Shown here in pieces: positions 52,045-61,897 of a stretch of DNA of 64,000 bases. The stretch comes from an uncultured Desulfosoma sp. Lineage in GTDB: Bacteria; Desulfobacterota; Syntrophobacteria; Syntrophobacterales; DSM-9756. Made by a program: the position numbers and the translations under genes. The DNA lies in contig CALGPN010000037.1 of assembly GCA_937960435.1 (NCBI GenBank), positions 1-64,000 of the forward strand, read 5' to 3'. Numbering within the stretch: position 1 is the first letter of the stretch; each line of letters begins with the position of its first letter. The notes below the pieces were generated by a model that saw only the letters and a program-made list of their open reading frames with translations, did no database searches and was not told the origin of the DNA.

Positions 52045-53073
52045 TCAGGGAACCCGCAGGAGGTCTTCCCGCATCAAGATTTCTGCAATCTGGACGGCGT
52101 TGGTGGCGGCGCCTTTGCGAATATTGTCGGCCACAACCCACATCACGAGGCCGTATTCCACGGAAATGTCTTTACGGATGCGGCCGACGAAGGTTTCGTC
52201 CCGCCCGGCTGCATCCATCGGCATGGGATAGCGGTTCAAACTCGGTTCGTCCACCACCACAACCCCTTCCGCCTTCCGGAGCAGCGCTCGGGCTTCTTCC
52301 ACGCTCAAGGGGCGATGCGTTTCCACGGCCACGGATTCGCTGTGGCCGTAATAGACCGGCACCCGGACGGTGGTGGCGCACACCTGAATGGTCGGGTCTT
52401 CAAAGATCTTTCGAGTCTCGTTGACCATCTTCATTTCTTCTTCGGTGTAACCCGTATCCAGAAACGCTCCGATATGCGGCAGGCAATTGAAAGCGATCTG
52501 ATGCGGATAGACGGCTCGCGGCACAGGCCGGGCCTGGACGATGGCCTGCACCTGGGCTTCCAGCTCGAAGACGGCCTTTTGCCCCGTCCCGGAAACGGCC
52601 TGGAACGTCGTAACCACGATCCGTTTGATTTTCGCCGCATCCTGGATGGGCTTGAGAGCCACCACCATCTGGATCGTCGAGCAGTTGGGATTGGCGATGA
52701 TCCCCTTATGGGTGCGGACCGCATGGGGATTGACTTCCGGGACGACGAGGGGCACCTCAGGATCCATCCGAAACGCGCTGGAATTGTCCACCACGACGCA
52801 GCCCGCCTGTGCCGCAAGGGGCGCAAAGCGGCGGCTGACGCCGGCGCCCGCCGAAAACAAAGCCAATTGGACGCCGTCGAAGGACCGCTCGGTGAGTTCC
52901 TCCACCGTGATCATCTTGTCCTGAAAAGAGACCTTTTTCCCTGCCGATCGGGCCGAGGCGAGGGCCTTGAGGGAAACCACGGGGAAACGACGCTCTTCCA
53001 ACACCTTGATCATCATGGTGCCCACGGCTCCCGTGGCACCGACCACAGCGACGCGATAACCCTTTTCAGCCAT
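52045..53073 (-). CDS. asd: Aspartate-semialdehyde dehydrogenase
   Basis: A 342-residue NADP enzyme making aspartate semialdehyde from aspartyl phosphate, the branch to lysine, diaminopimelate, methionine and threonine. NADP-binding GATGAVGTMMIKVL is near residue 12 and the catalytic Cys lies in NPNCSTIQ near 130. The DETFVGRIRKD segment near the C-terminus carries the usual substrate-binding Arg. Length and motifs match bacterial Asd. It follows leuD by seven bases in the amino-acid operon. Confidence 0.97.
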   Translation of the reverse strand: MAEKGYRVAVVGATGAVGTMMIKVLEERRFPVVSLKALASARSAGKKVSFQDKMITVEELTERSFDGVQLALFSAGAGVSRRFAPLAAQAGCVVVDNSSAFRMDPEVPLVVPEVNPHAVRTHKGIIANPNCSTIQMVVALKPIQDAAKIKRIVVTTFQAVSGTGQKAVFELEAQVQAIVQARPVPRAVYPHQIAFNCLPHIGAFLDTGYTEEEMKMVNETRKIFEDPTIQVCATTVRVPVYYGHSESVAVETHRPLSVEEARALLRKAEGVVVVDEPSLNRYPMPMDAAGRDETFVGRIRKDISVEYGLVMWVVADNIRKGAATNAVQIAEILMREDLLRVP

Positions 53074-53080
53074 TGTTGCT

Positions 53081-53629
53081 TCAGCTCCTCGATTCCCAGA
53101 GGTGACGTTTCTTCACATAGCCCATGAGGCCCCCGGATTGCAGCAGCTCGATCATGAAAGGCGGCACGGGCGCCGCCTGGTAGGATCTTCCCCGGGTGAC
53201 GTTGTGGATCTCCCCCGTTTCCAAGCACACGGAAAACGTGTCCCCTTGGCCGGCTTCCCGAACAGCCTCCGGGCATTCCAAAATGGGAAGACCCATATTG
53301 AAGGCGTTCCGATAAAAGATTCGGGCGAAGCTCACGGCAATCACACAGGAAACCCCTGCGGCCTTAATGGCGATGGGCGCATGTTCTCGGGACGATCCGC
53401 AGCCGAAGTTTTTGCCCGCCACGAGGATGTCTCCCGGCCGCACCTTGCCGGGGAACTCGGGGTCCGCGTCTTCCATGCAGTGTTTGGCCAGTTCCTGAGG
53501 ATCGGACGTGTTCAAGTACCGCGCGGGGATGATGGCGTCGGTGTCCACATCGTCACCGAAAATCCATATGGACCCTGTGAATTGGTTCGCGCCGTCGCCG
53601 CAAGGGCGTCTCGCCGTTGGTCCTGTCAT
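53081..53629 (-). CDS. leuD: 3-isopropylmalate dehydratase small subunit
   Basis: A 182-residue swivel-domain subunit. The substrate-selecting region has [14 protein letters not shown] near the N-terminus and [14 protein letters not shown] in the middle, as in archaeal/bacterial type 2 LeuD proteins that also include homoaconitase and citramalate isomerase subunits. It pairs with the large subunit encoded 114 bases upstream to isomerise 2-isopropylmalate in leucine synthesis. The first 15 residues are poorly conserved, so an internal start is possible. Confidence 0.93.
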   Translation of the reverse strand: MTGPTARRPCGDGANQFTGSIWIFGDDVDTDAIIPARYLNTSDPQELAKHCMEDADPEFPGKVRPGDILVAGKNFGCGSSREHAPIAIKAAGVSCVIAVSFARIFYRNAFNMGLPILECPEAVREAGQGDTFSVCLETGEIHNVTRGRSYQAAPVPPFMIELLQSGGLMGYVKKRHLWESRS

Positions 53630-53743
53630 TTTCCCCCTCTTTCTCGTCTGTCCTTCTCAATAGGATAAAGCCCCCCCGAGCGCTCTTTCCCCCCAGAGTG
53701 AAGAAAGGCCGCGTGGTAGGGCTCACCGTTTGTGATCCGCTTC

Positions 53744-55006
53744 CTAACGCACCTCATCCGGATGGGCGATACGCCCCAGGACGGCCGAAGCCGCTGCCAC
53801 GGCCGGAGAGCTCAGGTAAACCTCACTCTCCGGATGGCCCATACGGCCCACAAAGTTTCGGTTCGTCGTCGCCACAGCCCGTTCCCCGGCGGCCAGGATG
53901 CCCATATGCCCGCCCAGACACGGCCCGCACGTGGGGGTGCTCACCGCCGCTTCCGCATCGAGGAAAATCTGAAGGAGCCCTTCGTCCAGGGCGTCCCGAT
54001 AAATCTTTTGGGTAGCCGGGATGACGAGGCAGCGCACGGACGAATGGACCTTGCGGCCTTTGAGCACGGCGGCGGCTTCCCGCAGGTCTTCCAGCCTGCC
54101 GTTGGTGCAACTGCCGATAACCACCTGGTCGATGGGGATCTCGGGCAGATCGGTCACCGGCTTCACGTTTTCCGGCAGATGCGGCAGCGCCACCATGGGA
54201 TCCAAGGTGGAAACATCCCATTCATGAATGGTTTCGTAGCGCGCGTCGGCATCGGAAGCGTAAAAGGTGTAAGGCCTTTGGGCGCGGCCCTCGATGTACT
54301 GCCGGGTGATCTCGTCCGGGGCGAAGAGCCCCACCTTCGCCCCCGCTTCGATGGCCATGTTGGCCATGGTCATGCGATGGCTCATGGGAAGGTTTTCGAT
54401 TACCGGCCCAGTGAATTCCATGGCCATGTAGCGCGCGCCGTCCACGCCGATTTGCCCGATGGTATACAGGATCAGGTCTTTGCCGCCCACCCACGGCTTC
54501 AGCCGCCCATGGTAAACGAACTTCATGCTGGCCGGCACCTTGAACCACGTGGTGCCCGTGATCATGGCCGCTGCCAGATCAGTGCTCCCGACCCCGGTGG
54601 CGAAAGCCCCTAAGGCCCCGTAGGTGCATGTGTGGCTGTCCGCCCCGATGACCACGTCTCCCGGAAGCACCAGGCCCAGCTCGGGAAGCAGGGCATGCTC
54701 CACGCCCATGCGGCCGACTTCGAAGTAATGGGCAATGCCGAATTCGCGCGCAAAATCCCGAAGGATCTTCACCTGCATCGCCGAGGCGATGTCTTTGTTG
54801 GGCGTGAAGTGGTCGGGAATCAGGGCCACCCGCTGCGGATCGAAAACCTTTCGGGCTCCCGATTCGCGGAAGGCTTTAATGGCGATAGGGGCCGTAATGT
54901 CGTTTCCGAAACAGAAATCCACGCGCACTTCCAGCAGCTCACCGGGATGGACGTTCCCACGGTCCGTATGCGCCGCCAGGATCTTTTCCGCAAGAGTCAT
55001 GGGCAT
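53744..55006 (-). CDS. leuC: 3-isopropylmalate dehydratase large subunit (archaeal/HACN type)
   Basis: A 420-residue aconitase-family subunit with the three [4Fe-4S] ligands in VIGSCTNGR and [11 protein letters not shown], and the [23 protein letters not shown] active-site segment. Length and sequence fit the compact HACN family shared by LeuC, citramalate isomerase and homoaconitase, so substrate range needs the pathway context. GGAAGG precedes the ATG at 55006. In comparable operons leuA often stands directly upstream; here pssA does. Confidence 0.94.
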   Translation of the reverse strand: MPMTLAEKILAAHTDRGNVHPGELLEVRVDFCFGNDITAPIAIKAFRESGARKVFDPQRVALIPDHFTPNKDIASAMQVKILRDFAREFGIAHYFEVGRMGVEHALLPELGLVLPGDVVIGADSHTCTYGALGAFATGVGSTDLAAAMITGTTWFKVPASMKFVYHGRLKPWVGGKDLILYTIGQIGVDGARYMAMEFTGPVIENLPMSHRMTMANMAIEAGAKVGLFAPDEITRQYIEGRAQRPYTFYASDADARYETIHEWDVSTLDPMVALPHLPENVKPVTDLPEIPIDQVVIGSCTNGRLEDLREAAAVLKGRKVHSSVRCLVIPATQKIYRDALDEGLLQIFLDAEAAVSTPTCGPCLGGHMGILAAGERAVATTNRNFVGRMGHPESEVYLSSPAVAAASAVLGRIAHPDEVR

Positions 55007-55029
55007 GGAACGTTCCTTCCGCTCGAGGT

Positions 55030-55866
55030 TCAGCTTGCCGAGGATCCGTTTTCCCTGGGGATTTCGCACGTTTTCGATCCGTTTTCCGCCACCTTGGGGC
55101 GCCTCACCGCTCGCACGACATAGCGCACCGGCCCGGAAAGGACGTAAAGGGTGAAGATGATGAAGAGCATCACCGAGGGTTTAGCCGCCACGACGGTCAC
55201 CAGGAGCACCAGCACAAAAAGGACGGGAAGGGGCCTTCCCTTCACCACTTCCAATTCTTTGAAACTGTCGAAGGGAATGCTGCTCACCATCAGGAAACCC
55301 AAAACATACGTCATGAGCAAAAAGACCACATGGGCAGGACTGAAATCCGGCCCTTTGACTTTCAAAAGAAATAGTACGGTGGTGGCCACCATGCAGGCCG
55401 CCCCGGGGATAGGCAACCCCGTGAAATACTTCTTGCTGCCCGTCCCCGTCTGCACGTTGAAACGAGCAAGCCGCAACGCGCCGCAGGCGACAAAGAGAAA
55501 GCCAGCCAGCCAGCCCAAACGGCCGAAGGGTTTCAGCGCCCACAGGTAAATGAGCAATCCAGGGCCGACGCCGAAAGCCACCAAATCCGCCAGTGAGTCG
55601 TATTCGACCCCGAAGCGGCTTGTCCCCTTTGTCCAACGCGCCACTTTGCCGTCTAGGATGTCGAACACACACGAGATGAGGATGGCGATGGCGGCCTTGT
55701 CGTAATGGCCGTTGATGCTGCTGACGATGCCGTAGAACCCGGAGAACAAATTGGCCGTGGTGAAAAGGTTCGGGATCACGTAGGTCACCGGTCCGGCCTG
55801 GCCGTCTTCGGACCATCGCTTCTTTTTCCGCCGCTTGGAATAAAACCGATTTACGGGATTCGACAT
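55030..55866 (-). CDS. pssA: CDP-diacylglycerol-serine O-phosphatidyltransferase
   Basis: A 278-residue membrane enzyme making phosphatidylserine. The CDP-alcohol phosphotransferase motif is complete in [25 protein letters not shown], with four of its catalytic acidic residues, and around eight hydrophobic helices follow. The start ATG, preceded by GGAG, overlaps the psd stop by 16 bases. It works with Psd to make phosphatidylethanolamine in the inner membrane. Confidence 0.95.
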   Translation of the reverse strand: MSNPVNRFYSKRRKKKRWSEDGQAGPVTYVIPNLFTTANLFSGFYGIVSSINGHYDKAAIAILISCVFDILDGKVARWTKGTSRFGVEYDSLADLVAFGVGPGLLIYLWALKPFGRLGWLAGFLFVACGALRLARFNVQTGTGSKKYFTGLPIPGAACMVATTVLFLLKVKGPDFSPAHVVFLLMTYVLGFLMVSSIPFDSFKELEVVKGRPLPVLFVLVLLVTVVAAKPSVMLFIIFTLYVLSGPVRYVVRAVRRPKVAENGSKTCEIPRENGSSAS

Positions 55867-56528
55867 AGGATCGTCTCCCCGGCAAAGACCTTCTGACCTT
55901 TGCGGACCAGGACTTCGCCTGCTGAAGGAATATAGACATCGAGTCGGGAACCGAATCGGATCATGCCGAAACGCTCCCCCTGCCGGAGGTCGTCCCCGAC
56001 TTTAGGCCAAAACACGATGCGGCGCGCGATGAGCCCCGCCACTTGGGTGACCACCACGAACGACCCGGAGCCGGTCTCGAAATGAACCCAGTTCTGTTCG
56101 TTTTCCAGCCCGGCTTTATCTTTGTCCGCCGGGAGGAAGCTCCCTTTTTGGTAAAAGACGTCCACCACACGCCCGTCCACCGGCGCCCGGTTCACATGGA
56201 CATCGAAAACGTTCATGAAAATGCTGATCTTCCAGCATGACCGGTGCGTGAACCGGGGTTCCACCGTCCTTTCCACAACGATTACCCGGCCGTCGGCCGG
56301 AGACACCACATCGCCGGGCCGGGCATTGGACCATCGGACGGGATCGCGAAAGAAATGGACCATGAGGACCGTCACGGCAGCGAGGACCACCGAAGGGACG
56401 GCCCATCCCAAAACCGCCGCCGTCATCGTCAGAAAGACCCCCATGAGCACATAGGGGAGGCCTTCCGCAATGAAGGGGACGTGGTTTCGTAAGCGCCGAA
56501 AATCCGACTGTTTCGAAGACTCGTCCAT
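55851..56528 (-). CDS. psd: Phosphatidylserine decarboxylase, short type
   Basis: A 225-residue pyruvoyl enzyme converting phosphatidylserine to phosphatidylethanolamine. Self-cleavage between Gly and Ser is predicted in MIRFGSRLDVY near the C-terminus. HVNRAPVDGRVV and FFRDPVR with an SPADGRV loop are family marks. Two helices at the N-terminus anchor it. The length places it in the short bacterial/archaeal Psd class. ATG at 56528 follows a weak GGAG/AGAGG region; TTG 56531 is the track start. Confidence 0.95.
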   Translation of the reverse strand: MDESSKQSDFRRLRNHVPFIAEGLPYVLMGVFLTMTAAVLGWAVPSVVLAAVTVLMVHFFRDPVRWSNARPGDVVSPADGRVIVVERTVEPRFTHRSCWKISIFMNVFDVHVNRAPVDGRVVDVFYQKGSFLPADKDKAGLENEQNWVHFETGSGSFVVVTQVAGLIARRIVFWPKVGDDLRQGERFGMIRFGSRLDVYIPSAGEVLVRKGQKVFAGETILCRIP

Positions 56529-56681
56529 CAACGCCGACTTGTCCTCTCCCCGGTCTTTACTCTACCCTTTTCCCCATTCGAGGAAAACGCATCAAGAACC
56601 CCCAGGGTGCCCTTTCACTCCGTGGGGGGGAACACCGCCCCCTCCCCGTCCCGACTCAGACCGCGAAGCTTCAAAACCCGC

Positions 56682-57683
56682 CTAGGCGAACTCTTTGGCG
56701 TCCAAGAAAGGCATCATGGCGCGCAGCCGCTTGCCCACTTGTTCCACGAGATGGCCTCGTTCGCGCTGCCGGATCGCTCGAAACATGGGAGTTCCGGCCT
56801 GGTTTTCCAGGATCCATTCTCGGGCAAAAGCCCCCGTTTGGATTTCCTGCAAAATTTTCTTCATTTCCCGGCGGGTCTCTTCCGTGATGATCCGCTTGCC
56901 GCGCGTATAGTCGCCGTATTCGGCGGTATCACTGATGGAATAGCGCATGTACGACAAGCCGCCTTGATAGATGAGATCCACAATGAGTTTCAATTCGTGC
57001 ATGCATTCGAAGAAGGCGATTTCCGGCTGGTAGCCAGCTTCCACCAAAGTTTCGAACCCTGCTTTGATGAGTTCGGACACCCCGCCGCATAGGACAACCT
57101 GTTCCCCGAATAGATCCGTTTCCGTCTCTTCCTGAAACGTGGTTTCCATAACCCCGGCTCGGGTGGCGCCGATGCCGCGGGCGTAGGCGAGGGCCGTCTG
57201 GAGGGCGTGGCCGCTGGCATCTTGATGAATCGCCACCAAAGCCGGCACACCGGCTCCCCGCACGTATTCGCTGCGCACAAGATGCCCCGGCCCTTTGGGG
57301 GCCACCATGATCACGTCCACGTCTTTCGGGGGCACGATCTGACCGAAATGGATGTTGAATCCATGGGAAAAGAGAAGCGTCTTACCCCGGGTCATGAAGG
57401 GGGCCACATCCTCTCGATAGAGCCGCGCCTGGATGTGGTCCGGGACCAGCATTTGAACGACGTCGGCTTTTTCCGCCGCTTCCCGAGCGCTCACGGGCTG
57501 GAATCCGTCTTCCACCGCCCGATCGTAGTTGGCGGACCCCGGCCTTTGCCCGACAATGACCTGAATGCCGCTGTCGCGCAGATTCTGGGCCTGAGCGTGG
57601 CCCTGGCTGCCGTAGCCGATCACGGCCACTGTTTTTCCCTGAAGAAACTTCCCATCGGCATCCGCTTCATAAAAAATCCGCAT
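56682..57683 (-). CDS. ilvC: Ketol-acid reductoisomerase
   Basis: A 333-residue class I enzyme of valine, isoleucine and leucine synthesis, rearranging and reducing acetolactate. NADPH-binding [19 protein letters not shown] is near 20-38, and the knotted C-terminal domain has the metal ligands in [12 protein letters not shown] and [22 protein letters not shown] precedes the ATG at 57683, so the 41-residue track extension is rejected. The second nucleotide loop reads [11 protein letters not shown], with Arg and Ser for the NADP phosphate. Confidence 0.97.
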   Translation of the reverse strand: MRIFYEADADGKFLQGKTVAVIGYGSQGHAQAQNLRDSGIQVIVGQRPGSANYDRAVEDGFQPVSAREAAEKADVVQMLVPDHIQARLYREDVAPFMTRGKTLLFSHGFNIHFGQIVPPKDVDVIMVAPKGPGHLVRSEYVRGAGVPALVAIHQDASGHALQTALAYARGIGATRAGVMETTFQEETETDLFGEQVVLCGGVSELIKAGFETLVEAGYQPEIAFFECMHELKLIVDLIYQGGLSYMRYSISDTAEYGDYTRGKRIITEETRREMKKILQEIQTGAFAREWILENQAGTPMFRAIRQRERGHLVEQVGKRLRAMMPFLDAKEFA

Positions 57684-57705
57684 GGACTCTCCTCCTCGCA
57701 AGGGA

Positions 57706-58212
57706 TCAATGTTTTTTTGCACGCGCCAGGGCCGCTTTGCCCGTGCGGGCCACTTCGACAATGCCGATCTGGCCGAGAAGCTCCAAAATGGCCTGGATCT
57801 TTCCATCGTCCCCGGTCACTTCGATGGTGTAAAAGTGAGGGCTCACATCCACCACCTTGGCCCGGAAGATGTCGACAATGCGAAGGACTTCGGCCCGAGT
57901 GTGCTGTTCAGCGCGAACTTTGATCAGGGCCATTTCTCGTTCCACGAATTCCGTGTCGCGAAAGTCAAAGACTTTGATCACATTGACGAGTTTATTGAGT
58001 TGTTTGATGATCTGTTCCAGGATGTGCTGGTCTCCTGTGGTGACCAGAGTGATGCGCGACAGGCCCGGCTCGTTGGTCTCCGCCACCGTGAGGGATTCGA
58101 TGTTGAACCCGCGGCCGCTGAAAAGCCCCGCCACTCGAGACAGCACGCCCGGCTGGTTCTCCACCAGCACGCCGATGGTATGCTTCAGTCCGTTTGGTCT
58201 TGTCATGCTCAT
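57706..58212 (-). CDS. ilvN: Acetolactate synthase regulatory subunit
   Basis: A 168-residue small subunit. An N-terminal ACT domain ([32 protein letters not shown]) binds the valine feedback signal; the second half is the usual IlvH/IlvN C-terminal domain. The start ATG overlaps the ilvB stop (ATGA), so the two subunits are translationally coupled. The track ORF adds about 70 residues that are antisense or out-of-frame reads of ilvB. Confidence 0.96.
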   Translation of the reverse strand: MSMTRPNGLKHTIGVLVENQPGVLSRVAGLFSGRGFNIESLTVAETNEPGLSRITLVTTGDQHILEQIIKQLNKLVNVIKVFDFRDTEFVEREMALIKVRAEQHTRAEVLRIVDIFRAKVVDVSPHFYTIEVTGDDGKIQAILELLGQIGIVEVARTGKAALARAKKH

Positions 58213-59927
58213 ACCAGTAACATCTCCGAAATTTCTTTGCCTGCCGGCACCATGGGATAAACGCCCTCTTCGGGGTTCACCCAGAAATCCATCATCACCG
58301 GGCGCCGCGTGGAAAAAGCCTCCCGCAAGACCGGCTCCACATCTTCGGGTTTTGTGGCTCGAAGCCCTACCGCTCCGTAGGCGTCGGCCAATTTGACAAA
58401 ATCCGGGGACGCATCCAAACACGTGGCGCAGTAGTTCTTGTTATAGAAAAGCTCCTGCCATTGACGGACCATGCCGAGAAACCTGTTGTTCAAGATGGCG
58501 ATCTTTACCGGCAGGTCATTGCACACGGCCGTCATCATTTCCTGGATGTTCATCTGAATACTGCCGTCCCCGGCCACATCGATCACCAGGCGGTCGGGAA
58601 AAGCGACCTGAGCGCCGATGGCCGCCGGAAGGCCGTAGCCCATGGTGCCCAAGCCTCCAGAGGTGAGCAGGGTGCGGGGTCGGGTGAAATGGAAGTATTG
58701 AGCCGTCCACATCTGGTTTTGGCCCACTTCCGTCGTAATGATGGCATCTTCACTGGCCAGCTCGAAAATTTTTTCCACCACGTACTGCGGCTTGATCCCC
58801 TCCCCTTCCTGCTTGTAGGCCAGAGGATAGGTTTCCCGCCACTGGCGGATCTGATCCAGCCACGGGAACCGGATCTCCTCAAGGTTCTCGATGGGTTCCT
58901 TCTCCACCAGTTCGTTGAGCCGCTGGAGAGCCTTCTTGCAGTCGCCCACGATGGGGATGTCCACGAGAACGTTCTTGCTGATGCTTGTGGGATCCACGTC
59001 GATATGAATAATCTTCGCCTTGGGCGCAAACCCCGATATTTTTCCAGTGACTCGGTCGTCGAAGCGCGCCCCGATGGCAAACAGGACATCGCAGTTCTGC
59101 ACGGCCATATTGGCGCGAAACGTGCCATGCATGCCCAACATGCCCAGCCACAGAGGGTGCAAGACCCTTTCCCCGTTTTCCTTCTTTATAACCGCCGGGA
59201 AGCCTCCTAGGCCCATGAGGGTGGTGGTCACGGGGGCCTGGAGCATTTCCGCAAGGCGCAGCAGCTCTTTGTGGGCGCTGGAGATGATCACACCGCCGCC
59301 GGCGTAGAGCACCGGACGCTTTGCGGTTTTCAGGAGCTCCCACGCTCGATGAATCTGGCCCTGGTGGGGCTCCACCGTCGGCCGGTACCCACGCAGATGT
59401 ACCGCTTTGGGGTAGCGAAATTCCGTCGACGCCTGAATCACATCTTTGGGTAAATCCACGAGCACCGGGCCCGGCCGGCCCGTTCGGGCCAAGTAGAAGG
59501 CTTCCCGAATGATCCGGGCGAGATCGTTGACGTCTTTGACCAGATAATTGTGCTTGGTGCAGGGGCGTGTGATCCCGACGATGTCCACTTCCTGAAAGGC
59601 GTCATTGCCGATGAGCGGCGTCGGGACCTGACCCGTAAAAATCACCATGGGCACCGAATCCATGTAGGCCGTGGCAATGCCGGTAACCGTGTTGGTGGCG
59701 CCGGGGCCGGAAGTGACCAAACAAACGCCCACTTTGCCCGTAGCCCGCGCGTAGCCGTCGGCCATGTGCGCCGCGCCCTGTTCGTGCCGTACCAAAATGT
59801 GACGGATGGGATGGTTGGGCATTTCATGGTAAATGTCCAAGACGGCCCCGCCCGGAAAGCCGAAAATGACCTCGACACCTTCCTTTTTGAGACATTCGAA
59901 AAAAATTTGGGCTCCTGTGAGTTTCAT
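58209..59927 (-). CDS. ilvB: Acetolactate synthase catalytic subunit
   Basis: A 572-residue thiamine-diphosphate enzyme condensing pyruvate with pyruvate or 2-oxobutyrate. [15 protein letters not shown] with [17 protein letters not shown] holds the catalytic Glu, and the ThDP/Mg motif [11 protein letters not shown] with [12 protein letters not shown] is near 440-480. GAGGAAG precedes the ATG at 59927; the track start is an upstream TTG. It is the first gene of the block and has a good promoter upstream. Length and motifs are standard. Confidence 0.97.
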   Translation of the reverse strand: MKLTGAQIFFECLKKEGVEVIFGFPGGAVLDIYHEMPNHPIRHILVRHEQGAAHMADGYARATGKVGVCLVTSGPGATNTVTGIATAYMDSVPMVIFTGQVPTPLIGNDAFQEVDIVGITRPCTKHNYLVKDVNDLARIIREAFYLARTGRPGPVLVDLPKDVIQASTEFRYPKAVHLRGYRPTVEPHQGQIHRAWELLKTAKRPVLYAGGGVIISSAHKELLRLAEMLQAPVTTTLMGLGGFPAVIKKENGERVLHPLWLGMLGMHGTFRANMAVQNCDVLFAIGARFDDRVTGKISGFAPKAKIIHIDVDPTSISKNVLVDIPIVGDCKKALQRLNELVEKEPIENLEEIRFPWLDQIRQWRETYPLAYKQEGEGIKPQYVVEKIFELASEDAIITTEVGQNQMWTAQYFHFTRPRTLLTSGGLGTMGYGLPAAIGAQVAFPDRLVIDVAGDGSIQMNIQEMMTAVCNDLPVKIAILNNRFLGMVRQWQELFYNKNYCATCLDASPDFVKLADAYGAVGLRATKPEDVEPVLREAFSTRRPVMMDFWVNPEEGVYPMVPAGKEISEMLLV

Positions 59928-60048
59928 GGGCTTCCTCAAAAGACCTCGAGGGCACCGGTTGCGGTGGATCGTCGCACGGCACCCCCGCAGAGGGTTTGAT
60001 GGTGGCTAACTTATTTTCTTTCCTCGCCTTTCCTTGTGATGAAAGGTC

Positions 60049-60077
60049 ACCATAGAGAAATTGCGTCTTGGTGTCAA
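60049..60077 (-). promoter_or_regulatory. Promoter of the ilvBNC-psd-pssA-leuCD-asd-rsmD block
   Basis: On the minus strand TTGACA and TATGGT are separated by exactly 17 bases, about 120 bases before ilvB. The leader has a 15-codon reading frame MVTFHHKERRGKKIS without branched-chain codons, so classical attenuation by leader peptide is not supported. Confidence 0.78.
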
Positions 60078-60160
60078 CGCCCACGCATTGACAAACCCTC
60101 GGCGTTGTAAGATGTTGTCTCCGGGTCGGTTGCGCCGAAACTCGCCAAAAGGATAAGGTC

Positions 60161-60637
60161 ATGAAGGTTCAACCTCATTGCGCGGTGACCTTGAGCTATA
60201 CCGTGAAACCCGGCGACGAGGAGCCCTTTCCGTTTCCCACCGGTCCCTTTCGCATGGAATGCCTCGTGGGACACGGCCGCCTGCTGCCGCCCTTGGAACA
60301 GGCCATCATGGGCTTGGATGAGGGAGATCAGGTGGATGTGGATCTGAAGCCCGGCCAATTCGTCGAAGACGCCTCTCCAGGGCGGCTCGTCCCTATACCC
60401 GTGGACAACATTGCCGAGGAAGGCCCACACCCGGAAGGGTCCATTCGTCATCTCATGGACGAAGCCCGACGCCTCCAGCCCTTTCGTGTCGTCAAACACG
60501 ACGGCGCCGTCGTGTGGGCGGATTTCAGCCATCCTTTCGCGGGACGGTCTTTCCGCCTTCGGGTCCGGGTGGAAAAAGTCCGCTGGGCCACGCTGGAAGA
60601 AATCAAAACCGCCGCGCAGTACGGCGCACCTCATTGA
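60161..60637 (+). CDS. SlyD-like FKBP-type peptidyl-prolyl isomerase
   Basis: A 158-residue cytoplasmic isomerase and holdase. The FKBP half has VTLSYTVKPGDEEPF and VGHGRLLPPLEQAIMGLDEGDQ, with the insert-in-flap region around 70-120 that replaces the FKBP flap in SlyD. The C-terminal metal-binding His/Cys tail of E. coli SlyD is absent, so a nickel role is less likely. AAGGA lies upstream of the ATG. It is divergent from the ilv promoter and followed by the HD gene at 12 bases. Confidence 0.88.
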   Translation: MKVQPHCAVTLSYTVKPGDEEPFPFPTGPFRMECLVGHGRLLPPLEQAIMGLDEGDQVDVDLKPGQFVEDASPGRLVPIPVDNIAEEGPHPEGSIRHLMDEARRLQPFRVVKHDGAVVWADFSHPFAGRSFRLRVRVEKVRWATLEEIKTAAQYGAPH

Positions 60638-60649
60638 GGCCCTGAAAGC

Positions 60650-61294
60650 ATGTTCATGGATCCGGAAAAAGACCTCCTAGGCTCGGATGAACGCAGCCGA
60701 AACGAAGAACTCAGCGCCGTCGCCCGATTCTTTTTCGAGATGGGCATGCTCAAGCGCACGGCCCGTTCGGGATTTCAGTTTTTGGGGACCGGCAAAGAAT
60801 CCGTGGCAGACCACTCCTTTCGGGTCGCCGTCATCGGCTACGCCCTGGCGCGGTTGACCGCGCATCCCGATCCCTATCGAGTCCTGTGCCTGTGCCTGTT
60901 CCATGACGCGCCGGAAGCGCGCACCGGGGATATGAATTACGTGAACAAGCAATATGTGACGGTCCACGAGGCCAAAGCCGTCCGCGATCTCACGAGCCCG
61001 CTTCCTTTCGGGGACGAATTGCGCTCTTTTATCGAAGAATATCGGGAAGGCACTTCGGAAGCGGCCCGGCTGGCCCACGATGCGGACCAGTTGGATCTCT
61101 TGCTGGAACTCAAGCAGCAAAAGGACCTGGGCAACGCCTATGCCGAAGACTGGATCCGATACGCCCTGGAGCGTCTTCAAACCCCGGTGGGTCGGCACAG
61201 CGCCCGGGTCATCCTCGAGACCGATTCCGCCGCGTGGTGGTTCGACGGCCATGACGATTGGTGGGCCAAACCCCGCCGGGAGTCGTCCGAGTGA
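60650..61294 (+). CDS. HD-domain phosphohydrolase (YfbR-like 5'-nucleotidase group)
   Basis: A 214-residue protein whose metal ligands appear in order: ESVADHSFRV, LFHDAPEARTGD and HDADQLDLLLEL, the HD-domain pattern of YfbR/YGK1-type deoxynucleotide 5'-phosphatases. The C-terminal 40 residues are rich in Trp and charged residues and not conserved in that family as far as I know. It starts 12 bases after the isomerase gene and probably shares its transcript. Substrate inferred, not shown. Confidence 0.85.
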   Translation: MFMDPEKDLLGSDERSRNEELSAVARFFFEMGMLKRTARSGFQFLGTGKESVADHSFRVAVIGYALARLTAHPDPYRVLCLCLFHDAPEARTGDMNYVNKQYVTVHEAKAVRDLTSPLPFGDELRSFIEEYREGTSEAARLAHDADQLDLLLELKQQKDLGNAYAEDWIRYALERLQTPVGRHSARVILETDSAAWWFDGHDDWWAKPRRESSE

Positions 61295-61312
61295 GGTGGA
61301 AGGGCCATTTTT

Positions 61313-61339
61313 GTCGGGGTTCGCTGCGCTCAGCCGGAG
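61313..61339 (-). repeat. Degenerate REP-like element
   Basis: GTCGGGGTTCGCTGCGCTCAGCC keeps the left arm and loop but has lost the right arm. It is the first of a three-element cluster in the 207-base convergent gap 61295-61501. Confidence 0.6.
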
Positions 61340-61360
61340 CGCGGCTTCACTAGTCCTTCT

Positions 61361-61391
61361 GTTGGGGGTCGCTGCGCTCACCCCAACCTAC
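61361..61391 (-). repeat. REP-like palindrome, copy 7
   Basis: Complete element with one change at the left arm junction (GGGGGTCG for GGGGTTCG) and the CCTAC end intact. Same orientation as all others. Confidence 0.87.
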
Positions 61392-61434
61392 AGCGCTACA
61401 CATCACCCAAACGGTATAAAATGTCCCAACGCGA

Positions 61435-61465
61435 GTTGGGGTTCGCTGCGCTCACCCCAACCTAC
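61435..61465 (-). repeat. REP-like palindrome, copy 8
   Basis: Perfect 31-base copy, 74 bases after copy 7, close to the 76-base period of copies 2 and 3. It ends shortly before the stop of the next minus-strand gene. Confidence 0.9.
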
Positions 61466-61501
61466 GGGTTACCTTGACGTACGCGCTCGCTCGATAATCC
61501 C

Positions 61502-61867
61502 TCATCCCTTCTTTTTGGGTTTGCGGTCCAAGAGGGAAACCACCTTGGCGGGCGCCTCGCCGGAGTCTTTTCGCTGCGGGGCCGACTCGCCCCCTTCCCG
61601 TTCGTCCTCGTCGCCGGGTGACGCACCTTCTTCGGCCGGGGCCTCCACTTTGACCAGGCGCATGGGGTGGCCTCCCATGGTGAATTCTTCGCCGTTGATA
61701 TAAGCTTCCCGCAAAATCCAAGTGACCGTAATGATGGGAACCTGGAGGACCAGCATCTTCACCTGCCACCACTCCGGCTTGGGATCCGGGGATATCTTTT
61801 CAATACGGGCAAAAAACGCTGGCTTCCCTTCGATATGAACCAAAACCAAATCGCCCTCTTTTGTCAT
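61502..61867 (-). CDS. Conserved-looking hypothetical protein with beta-barrel core
   Basis: A 121-residue protein. The first 75 residues look like a compact beta barrel (GDLVLVHIEGKPAFFARIEKI, WWQVKMLVLQVPIITVTWIL, GEEFTMGGHPMRLVKVE); the rest is a disordered, charged tail ending in KPKKKG. I do not recognise the family. It lies 30 bases after the ADP-ribosylglycohydrolase-like gene on the same strand. Codon use matches its neighbours, so it is probably a real gene. Confidence 0.7.
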   Translation of the reverse strand: MTKEGDLVLVHIEGKPAFFARIEKISPDPKPEWWQVKMLVLQVPIITVTWILREAYINGEEFTMGGHPMRLVKVEAPAEEGASPGDEDEREGGESAPQRKDSGEAPAKVVSLLDRKPKKKG

Positions 61868-61897
61868 GGATCGCGAACTCTCCCTGACCCCTTTTGA

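Noticed and set aside
59928-60040. Leader-peptide attenuator of ilvB
   Set aside because: The only short leader ORF, MVTFHHKERRGKKIS, has one Val and two Ile-type codons at most and no convincing terminator/antiterminator pair.
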